A stretch of DNA of 64,000 bases from Sphingomonas jinjuensis (lineage in GTDB: Bacteria > Pseudomonadota > Alphaproteobacteria > Sphingomonadales > Sphingomonadaceae). The stretch is from positions 260,784-324,783 of the forward strand of contig NZ_JACIEV010000004.1 in the NCBI RefSeq assembly GCF_014197105.1, read 5' to 3'. Both the position numbers and the translations under genes were made by a program. Positions 8,301 to 19,370 of the stretch are shown here, piece after piece. The number at the start of each line of letters is the position of its first letter. The stretch's first letter is position 1. Under the pieces are notes generated by a model. It made no database searches. It worked only from the letters and a program-made list of their open reading frames with translations, and was not told where the DNA came from.

Positions 8301-9599
8301 CTACCCCCGCGGCAACCGCGCTGCGATCGCCTGCGCGGTCCGCACCGCGAGGTAGCCATGCCCGGCGTCGGTCGGGTGCGTCGGGTCGGCGCCGTCGGTG
8401 CCGCCGGTCACCCAGTCGGCGTTGCCGTCGCCCTTGGTCAAGCCCGTCCGCCCGGTGCCTGTCACCCAGGCTTCGGCCAGATTGTCGATGAACACGACGT
8501 TGTTCGGATACAGCGCCGCCGCCGCCTTCTTGCCGTCTCGCGCCGCCAGCCGGTTGGCGTTCGGCGTCCCCGGCGTCATCGGCCCGGTCATGAAGATCAG
8601 CACATTGGGCAGCGAGCCGATCACCGCGTCCAGCCAGGCCGACACCGCCGCCTGCATCGTCGCCGCGCTGCCGCCGATCAGGTTCTCGTCGTTGATCCCG
8701 CCCATCTCGACGATGACGTCGGGCGCGCGCGCGATCACGTCGGCCTGGACGCGTTGGATGAAGGTGTTGCGCTGGTTGTTGGCGTTGGCGACGAAGCCGG
8801 TGGCGCCGACGCCCGAGTTGATACACCCCGGCTGGCCGAGCAGCAGCGCGATCTGCGACCCCATGCCCGGATACAGCGCCGCCGCGGTCGATCCGGTGCT
8901 GCCGACGAAGCTGTCGCCGTGAACGATGACGTTCAGGCCGTCGATCGGCGGCGCCGCGCACGGCGGATAGATCGCGGCCGACTTCACCCCGCCGAACTTG
9001 AACTGCGGCAAGCCCTCGATCTCGTAGACGCGCATCCGCCGGTTCGCCGCCGAGCCGTCGCCCCAGGTCAGCCGGATAAAGCTGCTCGCGCCGTTCGTCG
9101 CCGCATTCATGCCGAGCGAGCCCGTCTGGACATACTGGCCGTCGACACGCAGGCGAAAGCCCTGGGCGTTGGCTTGGCCCGGCGCGTAGAAGCAAATCTC
9201 CAGGTCGGGCGCGGCCGACTGAAACCGCACGAGGCCGCCGGTGCCGTCGAACTTGTTGGCGCCCGTCCCGCCCGCCGTGCCGTCGCCATTGGTGACGGCA
9301 TCGGGGATCGCCAGGCTGTATTGCGGATAGGTGGCGTTCACCGGCCGCCAGGTGCCGCGCATCAGCGTGAACTTGTCGAGATCGGTGGCGACGCCGGCGC
9401 TGTACGGCGCGAACAGCGTGCCGGTGATCGCCGAGGTGCCGGTCGGCGCGCCGATCGTCGGCGGCGTGGTCATCACCGTGGGCAGCGACGGCCCGGCGCG
9501 GCTGATCGAACGCTGCAACCGCCCGAGCACCGCCGACCGATCGACGCGGGCGCGCAGTTGCGCGGCCATGCCGCGCGCGCCGAAGTCGAGCGCGCTCAT
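8301..9599 (-). CDS. SGNH/GDSL-type hydrolase with N-terminal beta-rich module
   Basis: 432 aa. The C-terminal hydrolase holds block I VHGDSF (Ser230), block III GGIND (Asn303) and block V DPTHP (Asp405, His408), the full catalytic set of the SGNH superfamily. Members remove acyl groups from sugars or lipids. The first roughly 215 residues are Gly/Thr/Ala-rich with many predicted strands (APTGTSAITG, GDGTAGGTGANKFDG) and resemble a carbohydrate-binding or phage-tail-like domain; no signal peptide is visible. The ATG at 9599 overlaps the upstream 144-aa gene by 4 nt. Inside an EPS cluster it may trim O-acetyl groups from the polymer. The lack of a secretion signal and the phage-like partner leave an alternative as a phage-derived tail esterase. 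Confidence 0.8.
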   Translation of the reverse strand: MSALDFGARGMAAQLRARVDRSAVLGRLQRSISRAGPSLPTVMTTPPTIGAPTGTSAITGTLFAPYSAGVATDLDKFTLMRGTWRPVNATYPQYSLAIPDAVTNGDGTAGGTGANKFDGTGGLVRFQSAAPDLEICFYAPGQANAQGFRLRVDGQYVQTGSLGMNAATNGASSFIRLTWGDGSAANRRMRVYEIEGLPQFKFGGVKSAAIYPPCAAPPIDGLNVIVHGDSFVGSTGSTAAALYPGMGSQIALLLGQPGCINSGVGATGFVANANNQRNTFIQRVQADVIARAPDVIVEMGGINDENLIGGSAATMQAAVSAWLDAVIGSLPNVLIFMTGPMTPGTPNANRLAARDGKKAAAALYPNNVVFIDNLAEAWVTGTGRTGLTKGDGNADWVTGGTDGADPTHPTDAGHGYLAVRTAQAIAARLPRG

Positions 9600-10030
9600 T
9601 GCGCCACCCGATAGCTCAGCAACCCCGACGCGATCGTGATGGTCAGGTAATAGGTCGCGCCCTCCACCGTCTCCTCGGCCACGATCTCGTTCGCGTTGGC
9701 GGTGAACACGCCCCAAGGCTGGCCGGCGACGGTCAGCGGCTGCTTGGTCGCGCCGCCGTCGGTCGATCGCTGGACGGTGACGCTTCCGCTCCAGCTGCCC
9801 GACAGCGTCAGCCAGATCGGCCGCGCCTTGTCGGGCGTGAAGGGCCCGGCGACACTGCTGGCGGCGGCGCTGCCGGTCAGCGGCACGCTCGCCGCGGCGC
9901 TCAGTCGGGTCGTAATCGGCAGCGGGTGCGCAGCATCGATGGCCACCGCCTCGCCGCTGTCCGCGGTATAGGCCATCGCGGTCAGCGGCACGAAGCTCGC
10001 CGGCGCGGCGGTGGTGGGAAAGGTCTGCAT
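9596..10030 (-). CDS. Small beta-rich protein of unknown function, phage-structural character
   Basis: 144 aa without recognised domain or signal peptide. It is rich in Thr, Ala, Ser and Val with alternating strands. Segments such as PIWLTLSGSWSGSVTVQRSTDGGAT and ATYYLTITIASG look like a single beta-sandwich of the kind found in phage tail and baseplate accessory proteins. The ATG at 10030 has GAGAGG at a normal distance. It overlaps the SGNH hydrolase by 4 nt, so the two are translated together and may form a binding module plus esterase. Function is not assigned. Confidence 0.68.
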   Translation of the reverse strand: MQTFPTTAAPASFVPLTAMAYTADSGEAVAIDAAHPLPITTRLSAAASVPLTGSAAASSVAGPFTPDKARPIWLTLSGSWSGSVTVQRSTDGGATKQPLTVAGQPWGVFTANANEIVAEETVEGATYYLTITIASGLLSYRVAQ

Positions 10031-10102
10031 GGAATTGCCTCTCGAATGACGAGCGATCCGAATCGCCCGTCGATCGAGCTAGCCATGTTGATCCATGTAG
10101 GA

Positions 10103-10136
10103 AAACAAAAAGAGAACAATCATCCCGGCCGCCGGG
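10103..10136 (-). terminator. Rho-independent-like terminator at the end of the flippase gene
   Basis: On the minus strand a short GC stem (CCCGG/CCGGG around a 3-nt loop, 10124-10136) overlaps the flippase stop codon. It is followed within about 20 nt by the T-rich run CTCTTTTTGTTTTCC. If functional it separates the EPS assembly operon from the 144-aa/SGNH pair. The gap between stem and T-run is longer than ideal. Confidence 0.4.
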
Positions 10137-11475
10137 CCAGCAACCGTCGTCCTCGTGCCAGCATCTCGCCCGCGGCGACCCGCGCCTCACCGATGCTGAC
10201 GAAACAGCGCCGCCCCATCCGAGCGATGACGATGCACATCGCCGCGTCGAGCACCGCGATCGACAGCCCCGCACCCGCCGCACCGATCCACGTCGACAGC
10301 GCATAGCTCGCGGGCATCGTCAGCAGCGCCAGCACCACGAAGGGATAGGAAAATCCCGCATGCCGGTTCATCGCCAGGATCAGGTTGGACAGCGGGTTCC
10401 ACAGCCCGCCCAGCACCACCGTCGCCGCCATCACCACCATCAGCAACTGCGGCGGATGGATCACCCCGCGCGTCCACAGCATCACCAGCGGCTGCCCCGC
10501 GACGACCAGTACCACCGCGAACGGCACCGCCACGATCCCCGCCGCTGCCAGTGTCGCCACCAGCATCCGCGCCTGGGCCGGCCGGTCCTCGCGCGCGACC
10601 GCGGCGGTGAACTCGGGCATCAGCGCGTGGGTGACGAGCTGCGTCATCTGCAATCCGATCCGCGACAGCGTCCGCGTCGCGGTGAACGCCGGCACCGCCG
10701 CTGCCCCGGCCGCCGCACCCAGCGCCAGCGCCGTCCCCTGCAGGAACGATGCCTGCGCCACCGGCAGTGCCGCCACCGCCAGCGCCGGCCCGGTCAGCGC
10801 GCTTACCGTCTCGCGCCGCACGCGGGTCCATCCGAACGTCAGCCAGCCGACGCGCCGCCGCAGCACGAGCCATTGCGCCACCAGCGCCAGCGTCCGCCCG
10901 GCGAGCAGCACCGCTGCCGCTACCGGCGGCGTCGCGCCTGCCATCACTGCGGCACCCAGCGCGATATTCTCGAACAGGACCGTGTGTCCCGTCCACATCA
11001 CGCCTACGGCGAACAGCCCCTCGCAGCGAAAACCCGCGGTGACGATGCTCCCCTGCAACGCGATCAGCCCATAGGTCGCGAGCAGGCACAGCGTCACGCG
11101 CGCCGCATCCGGCGACACCGCGGCCGACGTCGGCAACAACGCGTCGGGCACCAGCCAGCATCCCGCCAGCACCAGCAGCAACATCGCCGCCGACACCGGC
11201 ACGATCACCGCACAAGCGCTCTGCATGATCGCCACCGCCTCGTCGCGGTTCCCGCGCGCGACCGCCATCGTCATCTGCGTCCCCGCCGCGCTCGCGAAGC
11301 CCAGGTCGCTGAACGCCAGGAAGCTCGGGATCGTCGCCAGCAGCACCCACACGCCATAGGTGTCCAGCCCCCAGCCGGCCGCCATGATCGGCACCAGCAT
11401 CAGCTGCACCAGCGCCACCGCCAGCTTGTCGTAGATGTTGGCAGCGATCCCGCGCGAAACGCGCGCCGCCCTCAT
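10120..11475 (-). CDS. Wzx-type polysaccharide flippase (MATE/MOP superfamily)
   Basis: 451 aa, with about twelve to fourteen hydrophobic helices evenly distributed, beginning with NIYDKLAVALVQLMLVPIMAAGWGL. It ends in a basic cytoplasmic tail (GRRLLARRPG). This topology and length are those of MOP-exporter Wzx proteins, which flip undecaprenyl-diphosphate-linked repeat units to the periplasmic side. Position in the operon (after the WcaI-like transferase, before a possible terminator) agrees with this. The ATG at 11475 is the first in frame and lies 43 nt after the preceding gene. Substrate specificity is not predictable. Confidence 0.82.
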   Translation of the reverse strand: MRAARVSRGIAANIYDKLAVALVQLMLVPIMAAGWGLDTYGVWVLLATIPSFLAFSDLGFASAAGTQMTMAVARGNRDEAVAIMQSACAVIVPVSAAMLLLVLAGCWLVPDALLPTSAAVSPDAARVTLCLLATYGLIALQGSIVTAGFRCEGLFAVGVMWTGHTVLFENIALGAAVMAGATPPVAAAVLLAGRTLALVAQWLVLRRRVGWLTFGWTRVRRETVSALTGPALAVAALPVAQASFLQGTALALGAAAGAAAVPAFTATRTLSRIGLQMTQLVTHALMPEFTAAVAREDRPAQARMLVATLAAAGIVAVPFAVVLVVAGQPLVMLWTRGVIHPPQLLMVVMAATVVLGGLWNPLSNLILAMNRHAGFSYPFVVLALLTMPASYALSTWIGAAGAGLSIAVLDAAMCIVIARMGRRCFVSIGEARVAAGEMLARGRRLLARRPG

Positions 11476-11518
11476 GCCACCGCCTCCGCCCGTGACGCAC
11501 GACCAGGAGCGGCGACGA

Positions 11519-12801
11519 TCATCGCAGCTCGATGGGATCGGCCACCGACAGCACCGCCGCCGTCGCCGTGGCCGCCGGCGTCACGCCCTGCACCAGATCG
11601 CGCTCGAAGCGGTCGAGGATCGTCGCCCGGCTCCACCGCGTCTCCGCCCGGCGGCGCGCCGCATCGCCCAGCCTGGCCCGCTCCGCCGGATCGTCGAGCA
11701 ACGCCTGGATCGCATCGGCGAAGGCGTCGGCATCTTCGGGCGCGGTGACGATGCCGACATCCTCGACCTCGCGCGCCAGGCCAGTGCCGGGCAGCGCCGT
11801 CGCCACCACCGGCCGCCCCGACGCCAGCATGTTGGCAAGCTTCGACGGCAGCACCAGGTCCGCCACACCGGCGATCTGCGGCAGCAGGTGGACGTCGGCC
11901 AGGCCGAGCAATTCGGGCAGCAGCTCGATCGGCTGCAGATCGTGGAAGCGGACATTGTCGAGCCCGCTCGCCTGCTCCTCCAGCCGCGCCCGGTTCGGCC
12001 CGTTGCCGCAGATCACGAACATCAGGTCGCGACGATGCGCCAGCCGCCGTGCCGCCGCGATGATGATTTCGATGCCCTGCTTGTTGGCGATATTGCCCGA
12101 ATAGAGCGCGACAAGCGGCCGATCGATCGCCCAGTGCTCGCTCAGCACCGACGGGCGCTCGAGCGGGCGGATATGGTCGATCTGCGCCCAGTTGCGGAAT
12201 TCGACGATGCGGTCGCGCGCGAATCCCTTTTCGGCCAGCTTCGCGCACATCTGGGGCGAGATGCTGCTCGCCCGATCCGCCGCCATCGCCTGGCGTTCGA
12301 ACCACCGCGCGACCCGCGTCAGCGCACCGTTCGCCGGCAGCAGTCCGGTGGCGAACACCGCCTCGACCTCGAAATCCTGGACGTGCAGCCAGAACGGCAC
12401 CCGCATCAGCTGCGCGACAAAGCGCGCGCATACGACCGAGATCAGCGACGGCGCCACCCCGATCACCACGTCGGGCCGCCGCCGCCGGGCTTCGGCCAGC
12501 AGCACCGGCAATGCGCGCAGCGCAAAGCCGATATGGTGGAGCAACCGCTTGCCGCCGCTCGGCACCGCCGGCACGTAATGCGGCACCCGCACCACCGCCA
12601 CGCCGTCTTCCTGGGCCCGCCGCACCCCGCCGCCGGTATAGGCCGGGTCGGGCTTCCACGCCGGATAATAGGGCTTGCCGCACACCACCGTCACGTCGTG
12701 CCCCGCCGCCGCCAGCGCGGTCGCCATGCCGTGGCTGTACGGGCCGATGCCGACCGGCTCGGGCGCATAGTTCAGGCTGAGGATCAGGACGTTCATCGCC
12801 G

Positions 12802-12805
<4 letters not shown>
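11519..12805 (-). CDS. WcaI-like EPS glycosyltransferase
   Basis: About 428 aa. The N-terminus [20 protein letters not shown] is a hallmark of the WcaI branch of GT4 enzymes, named after colanic acid synthesis. The donor domain has [21 protein letters not shown] and [26 protein letters not shown]. WcaI-type enzymes are proposed to transfer fucose, which fits the adjacent GDP-L-fucose genes; that link is an inference. Two starts compete: GTG at 12805 in a GTGA overlap with fcl, and ATG at 12796 just downstream. The peptide differs by only three residues. Confidence 0.88.
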
Positions 12806-13755
<950 letters not shown>

Positions 13756-13758
13756 CGC

Positions 13759-14826
<1,068 letters not shown>

Positions 14827-14946
14827 GATACCCCCGCACGCATGTCGTCCCAACGACCGCGCCTTCCCCCGACGCGATCGTCCTTCCCATCATCCCCTCG
14901 CCTGCCTCGCCCGGCCGGTCTGTCGCCGCCGGATCGCAAGGCGTGT

Positions 14947-17175
14947 TCAGGCGTCCGCCTTCTCCCGGAAGACGTTCATCAGCCTGCTTTTTCCGTAGCC
15001 CGCGCCGTAGCCGTAATAGTCGTAGCCATAGCCGACCGAGCGGTTGAACTTGGTCAGCACCGCGCCGATCACCGTGGCACGTCCGCCCTCCAGCCGCTTC
15101 AGCGCCGCCTTGGCGCCGCCGCGATGCGCGCGGTTGGCCTCGACCACGAAGATCACCCCGTCGACGATCGACGCCAGCCGCGGCGCGTCGGCCAGGCCCA
15201 GGACCGGCGGCGCGTCGACGACGATCCGGTCGTAGCTGCCGGCGAAGGCCGCGATCGCGTCGGGCAGTGCCGACGATCCCAGCAGTTGCGCGGGATCGGG
15301 CGGCATCGGGCCACTGGTGATGACGCTGAGCCGTTCGGCGGCGGTCGCCTGGACCACCGCGGCCCCTTCCGCCTGGCCGGCGAGCAGCGTCGACAGCCCG
15401 GTCGCATTGCCCAATCCCAGATATTTGTGGAGCGACGGCTTCCGCAGGTCGGCGTCGATCAGCAGCGTCCGCTTGCCGGCCTGCGCCAGCATCAGCGCGA
15501 TCAGCACCGCGCTGGTCGTCTTGCCCTCGCCCTGCCGGCTGCTCGTCAGCAGCGTAACGTGGGGCATTCCCTCGGGCGACGTCAGCTCCAGCGACGTGCG
15601 CAGCGCCTGGCTCGCCTCCGCCAGGGGCGACCGCGGCTTGGCAATGTCGCGCATCGGATCGTCGTCGGTCGCGCGCGGCAATACGCCAAGCAGCGGCAGC
15701 GCCAGCTTGCGTTCGGTATCGCCTGGCTCGCGAATCGAATCATCCAGCCGCTCGCGCAGCGTCGCGGCCAGCCCTGCCAGCAGCAACCCGACCAGCGCCC
15801 CGATCCCCAGGTTGACCAGCGGTCGCGGCGCGAACGGGCGGGCGGGCGCCTCGGCCTGGTCGATCACCGCGATGTTGTTGTTGGTCGCACCCGACGCCGC
15901 GCTGATCTCGCGAAAGCGTTGGAGCAGCCCGTCGTACAGCTCGCGATTGGTATCGGCCTCGCGCTTCAGGATATTGAAGCGGACGCTGCGATCCTGCTCG
16001 GACAGCGTCGCCCCCTTCAGCTGGTCGATCCGCGTTCCCAGCGCACGCTCCTGCGCTGCGGCGGTTTCGTAGCTGTAGCGGATCGAGCCCAGGATGCCGT
16101 TCGCGATCCCGCGAATCTGCCGGTCGATCGCGTCGATCGCCGCCTGTGCCTCGCGCACCGTTGGATAGTCGGGCTTGTGCCGCTCGCGCTCCTGCCGATA
16201 TGCGGCTTCGCGCTCGGCGCGCTGGCGGGTCAGCTCCTGGATCGCCTGGTTCGACAAGACGTCGGGCAGGCTCATCAGCGGCGTCGCGCGCGCGCGCTCC
16301 CACCGCTCCTGCGCCTGCAGGCGCGTGGCCTGGGCTTCGTTATGCACCTGATTGAGCTGGACGAGATCGGCCGCGGTGATCGATCGCGGCGCGCTGCCCG
16401 GATTGCTCGCGCCGCCGGCTGCCGAGCTCGCGTCGATCAGCCGCTGTTGCCGCGCATAGGCGTTGGTCGACAGCTCCGACTGCTCCAGTCGCTCCTTCGC
16501 CTGCGCCAGCTGCTGCGACAGAAAATTGCGCGCATAGGCCGACTGGTCGAAGCGGCGCTGAAGGCTGCTCTCGATGAACTCCGCGACATAGGCATTGGCG
16601 ACCTTCGCTGATACCGTCGGCGATCGGCTGGCGAAGCTGATCGTCACCACGCGCGAATTGCGTGGCAGCGTCACCGTAAGCCCCCTGTCGAGCGCGTCGA
16701 TCACCGCCAACCGCAACGATTCCGGCGACCGGTCCTCGCGCTTGATCGCGGCCGCGGCCAGGAAATCGGCGTCGCCGGTCAGCCGCAGCGCGTCGGCGAC
16801 GCGGATCGCCAGCGCGCGGCTCTTCAGCACGTCGACCTGAGTCTGCAGATAGCGATCGGCATCAGCGCTGCTGGTCGCGACATTGTCGTCGTCCTCGGTG
16901 CCGAGCACCTTGGCGACGCGCTGGTCGATCTGCACGCTGGCCGACGCACGATAGCGCGGCACCGTCAGCATCGACGCGGCCAACCCGATCGCGAGGCAAG
17001 TGCCGATGATTCCCAGGATGATCCAGCGGTTGCGGATCATCGCATTCCAGAGCGTCTGGAAATCGATCGCGGGCGCCTCCTCGATCCGCAGGCCGTCGTT
17101 GCCGGCAGCGGGCGGGTCGGCGTACGGCTGGCGGAATGATCGCGGCGATATCGGCGGGGCGTCGGGGTAGTTCAT
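14947..17175 (-). CDS. Wzc/GumC-type polysaccharide copolymerase with tyrosine autokinase domain
   Basis: 742 aa. A Wzz-type N-terminal domain has a first transmembrane helix at about 50-72, followed by a long periplasmic coiled coil (Gln/Arg/Glu-rich, about 190-400). A second transmembrane helix (LGIGALVGLLLAGLAA) lies before the cytoplasmic BY-kinase. The kinase has Walker A GEGKTT (Lys552), Walker A' LLIDADLRKP, Walker B IVVDAPP, and a C-terminal tyrosine cluster (GYGYDYYGYG, about 715-724) for autophosphorylation. It controls chain length and couples polymerisation to export with the Wza-type partner encoded just upstream. The ATG at 17175 gives the normal short cytoplasmic N-terminus. 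Confidence 0.93.
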   Translation of the reverse strand: MNYPDAPPISPRSFRQPYADPPAAGNDGLRIEEAPAIDFQTLWNAMIRNRWIILGIIGTCLAIGLAASMLTVPRYRASASVQIDQRVAKVLGTEDDDNVATSSADADRYLQTQVDVLKSRALAIRVADALRLTGDADFLAAAAIKREDRSPESLRLAVIDALDRGLTVTLPRNSRVVTISFASRSPTVSAKVANAYVAEFIESSLQRRFDQSAYARNFLSQQLAQAKERLEQSELSTNAYARQQRLIDASSAAGGASNPGSAPRSITAADLVQLNQVHNEAQATRLQAQERWERARATPLMSLPDVLSNQAIQELTRQRAEREAAYRQERERHKPDYPTVREAQAAIDAIDRQIRGIANGILGSIRYSYETAAAQERALGTRIDQLKGATLSEQDRSVRFNILKREADTNRELYDGLLQRFREISAASGATNNNIAVIDQAEAPARPFAPRPLVNLGIGALVGLLLAGLAATLRERLDDSIREPGDTERKLALPLLGVLPRATDDDPMRDIAKPRSPLAEASQALRTSLELTSPEGMPHVTLLTSSRQGEGKTTSAVLIALMLAQAGKRTLLIDADLRKPSLHKYLGLGNATGLSTLLAGQAEGAAVVQATAAERLSVITSGPMPPDPAQLLGSSALPDAIAAFAGSYDRIVVDAPPVLGLADAPRLASIVDGVIFVVEANRAHRGGAKAALKRLEGGRATVIGAVLTKFNRSVGYGYDYYGYGAGYGKSRLMNVFREKADA

Positions 17176-17183
17176 CGCCATCC

Positions 17184-17888
17184 TCAGCGAAGCGCGTTGA
17201 AGGCGAAGACGTTGAGCAGCGGCGCCGCCGCCAGCGTGTCGCGCCACGCCCCCTTGCCCGCCGAATAGCCGACGATGACCATGTCGTTGCCGACCAGCGC
17301 CGGATCGGGCTGCTCACCGCGCCGAATCGCCGCGATGTCGAAGATCGCGCCGACACGCGTGCCCTCGACGACACGGAACACCGACACGCTCCGCAGCGCC
17401 GCGACCCGCGTCTCGCCTTTCGCCAGCGAGATCGCCTGGAGCAGCGTCGTCGTCCCCTTCAGGTCATAGACGCCGGGCTCGGTCACCTCGCCCTGGACGG
17501 TCACGCGCTGCGACACGGCAGTCGCGACCGAGACGGTGACCTGCGGATGCTCCAGATAGCGCGCGCCGTACAGGCGGCCGACGCGATCCGACAGCTGGCG
17601 CGCGGTGCTGCCCGCCGCCGGCACCGTGCCGATCAGCGGCAGCTCGACGTTGCCCGCGGCATCGACCTGGACGCCTTTGACCGACAGGTCGGGCTCCGCA
17701 AAGACCGCCACGTCGATCGTATCGAGCGCGCCGATCCGATAGTCGACCGGCGCCTCCACGCTCGCCGCCCGCGCCGCGAGCGCCTGATATGCGTCATCGC
17801 CGCGCGGCAAGACGCGCGACGTCTGGTTTTCGACGCACCCAGCCGCCATCGGCAGGGTGGCCAAAACAACGGCCAACCGGATCGACAC
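17184..17888 (-). CDS. Wza/GumB-type polysaccharide export lipoprotein
   Basis: 234 aa. A signal peptide ends in MAAGC (Cys18), a plausible though non-consensus lipobox. A Poly_export domain follows (DYRIGALDTIDVAVFAEPDLS, residues about 50-130), then an SLBB domain (VTVQGEVTEPGVYDLKG). These proteins form the outer-membrane channel for capsular and exopolysaccharides. The GTG at 17888 is preferred because GGGGGGAC sits at the right distance and the signal peptide then starts correctly; an ATG at 17951 adds 21 residues ahead of it. It is the first gene of the leftward EPS export operon and lies 9 nt from the kinase gene. Confidence 0.9.
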   Translation of the reverse strand: MSIRLAVVLATLPMAAGCVENQTSRVLPRGDDAYQALAARAASVEAPVDYRIGALDTIDVAVFAEPDLSVKGVQVDAAGNVELPLIGTVPAAGSTARQLSDRVGRLYGARYLEHPQVTVSVATAVSQRVTVQGEVTEPGVYDLKGTTTLLQAISLAKGETRVAALRSVSVFRVVEGTRVGAIFDIAAIRRGEQPDPALVGNDMVIVGYSAGKGAWRDTLAAAPLLNVFAFNALR

Positions 17889-18068
17889 AGTCCCCCCACG
17901 AAACAAGTGTTGCACTGCAATAAGCTGAAGTTGTAAGCGCTGTCGAGTCATTGATTTTGCTTCGTCCAGTTATGGCACGCCAGTCGATGTCATTGGTAAT
18001 AGTGGCAATCTCGGGGTCAGGCGCGGGGCATGCGGTACGTTACCAATATTATTTCGCTAAGTTATTGA
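17889..18068. promoter_or_regulatory. Divergent promoter region of the EPS export and ligase units
   Basis: 180 bp of relatively AT-rich sequence between two divergent EPS units. It includes a near-palindromic TTGCACTGCAA at 17910-17925 and the AT-rich stretch TACCAATATTATTT at 18041-18054, just before the rightward start. No Shine-Dalgarno sequence is visible for the rightward gene, so its mRNA may be leaderless or nearly so. Specific promoter boxes cannot be fixed by eye. Confidence 0.5.
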
Positions 18069-19370
18069 ATGATACAGGATTTATTATCCTTTCGTGCTAC
18101 ACGATTACGTGATGGCGACCTGTTATTCTGGATATGCCTCATTGCGCTTGTCACCGTCTTGGCCTTAGGCGGTGCCGGCAGCGGCTTTCCAGTGCTATCC
18201 TATTGTATTCAGCTAATTTCCATTGCTCTTCTCGCGTTCGTTGCCGCCGTCTATCCGCAATTGACCGATGGACGGTTTGTCCTTTTTGCAAAGATACTTA
18301 TCCTCGCCGTTGCGGCGCTCCCCGCGATCCATCTCATTCCGCTGCCCGTCACGATGTGGACGGCGCTGCCGGGGCGCGCCCCCGCGCTCGCGATCCTGGC
18401 CGCGATCGGCGCGTCGCCCGCGCCGCACCCGTTGTCGCTGGACCCTGCGGCAACGCTCGCTGCCGGCCTTGAGCTGATCCCCGGCATCGCCTTCTTCTGG
18501 GCGGCGACCCGATTGTCACCGCAGCGCCAGCGCGCGCTGCTCGCCATCGTCATCCTCGTCGCGCTGGTGTCCGCGCTGCTCGGCGCCTTCCAGCGAGCCA
18601 CCGGCGCCGTGACGATCTTCGCCGATGCGCACGCGCCGTTCGGCCCCGGCCTGTTCGTCAACCGCAACCATCAGGCGACGTTGCTTCTCGTGGCGATCGT
18701 CCTCACCCCTGCCGTGATGGGGCCGCGGCGCCGCGCCGCGATACCGATTGTTCTGCTGCTGTTCGCCGGCGGTATCGTGGCCACCACCTCGCGCGCCGGC
18801 CTGGCGCTCCTGCTACCTGCGCTCGCGATCGCCGCGCTGCTGTCGGTCGAGCGCCGCCCGCGACCACGCGACGTGGCGATCGGAGGCGTCGCGCTCGCCG
18901 TCGCCGTGGCGGCCGCCTGGGCGAGCGGCGCCGTCCAGCTCGTCGCCACGCGCTTCGCCGACGGCAGCGAGCGTTATGCCTTCTGGCAGGCGACGCTCGC
19001 CGCGACGCGCGACTTCTGGCCCTGGGGATCGGGCATCGCCACCTTCGACAAAATCTTCCCGCTCTACGAGTCCGACGCGCTCATCGGTCCGTATCGCATC
19101 CCCGCCGCCCACAACGACTTTCTGCAGCTGCTGCTCGAGGGCGGCCTGCCCGCGCTCGTTCTGATCGTCGCCGGCATCGGCTTGCTCACCGCCGCCGCCC
19201 ATGCCGCCCGTCGCCGGTCGCTGGGGCAAGCGGCGGCAGCGGGGCTGGCGATCCTCCTGATCCATTCCGCGCTCGACTTCCCGCTACGCATGATGGCGCT
19301 GTCGGCGGTTTTCGGACTGCTCTCCGGCATCCTGCTGTCGGCGGCGGATCGCCGGGGCACGGCATCGTGA
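18069..19370 (+). CDS. O-antigen ligase family membrane protein (Wzy_C type)
   Basis: 433 aa with about ten to eleven transmembrane helices. A periplasmic loop contains FVNRNHQATLLL and, further on, YAFWQATLAATRDFWPWGSGIATF and HNDFLQLLLEGGLPAL, the conserved elements of the Wzy_C/O-antigen-ligase family. Such proteins either ligate undecaprenyl-linked glycans to an acceptor or polymerise repeat units. It starts with the ATG at 18069 with no clear ribosome-binding site and overlaps the next gene by 4 nt (GTGA). Since a separate Wzy-type protein lies at 3069-4412, this one may be the ligase or a second polymerase. Confidence 0.85.
   Translation: MIQDLLSFRATRLRDGDLLFWICLIALVTVLALGGAGSGFPVLSYCIQLISIALLAFVAAVYPQLTDGRFVLFAKILILAVAALPAIHLIPLPVTMWTALPGRAPALAILAAIGASPAPHPLSLDPAATLAAGLELIPGIAFFWAATRLSPQRQRALLAIVILVALVSALLGAFQRATGAVTIFADAHAPFGPGLFVNRNHQATLLLVAIVLTPAVMGPRRRAAIPIVLLLFAGGIVATTSRAGLALLLPALAIAALLSVERRPRPRDVAIGGVALAVAVAAAWASGAVQLVATRFADGSERYAFWQATLAATRDFWPWGSGIATFDKIFPLYESDALIGPYRIPAAHNDFLQLLLEGGLPALVLIVAGIGLLTAAAHAARRRSLGQAAAAGLAILLIHSALDFPLRMMALSAVFGLLSGILLSAADRRGTAS

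Noticed and set aside
7166..9195. Long frames on both strands across the glycosyltransferase/SGNH boundary
   Set aside because: They are shadows of the two real convergent genes, with low-complexity Arg/Ala-rich translations.
9596..10030. Intact prophage
   Set aside because: Only two phage-like genes are present, without integrase, capsid, terminase or att repeats.
18041..18054. Copy of the nag/receptor operator upstream of the ligase-like gene
   Set aside because: It shares only ACCAATAT with the sites at 45.5 kb and lacks the GGACCATTG half, so similarity is probably chance.
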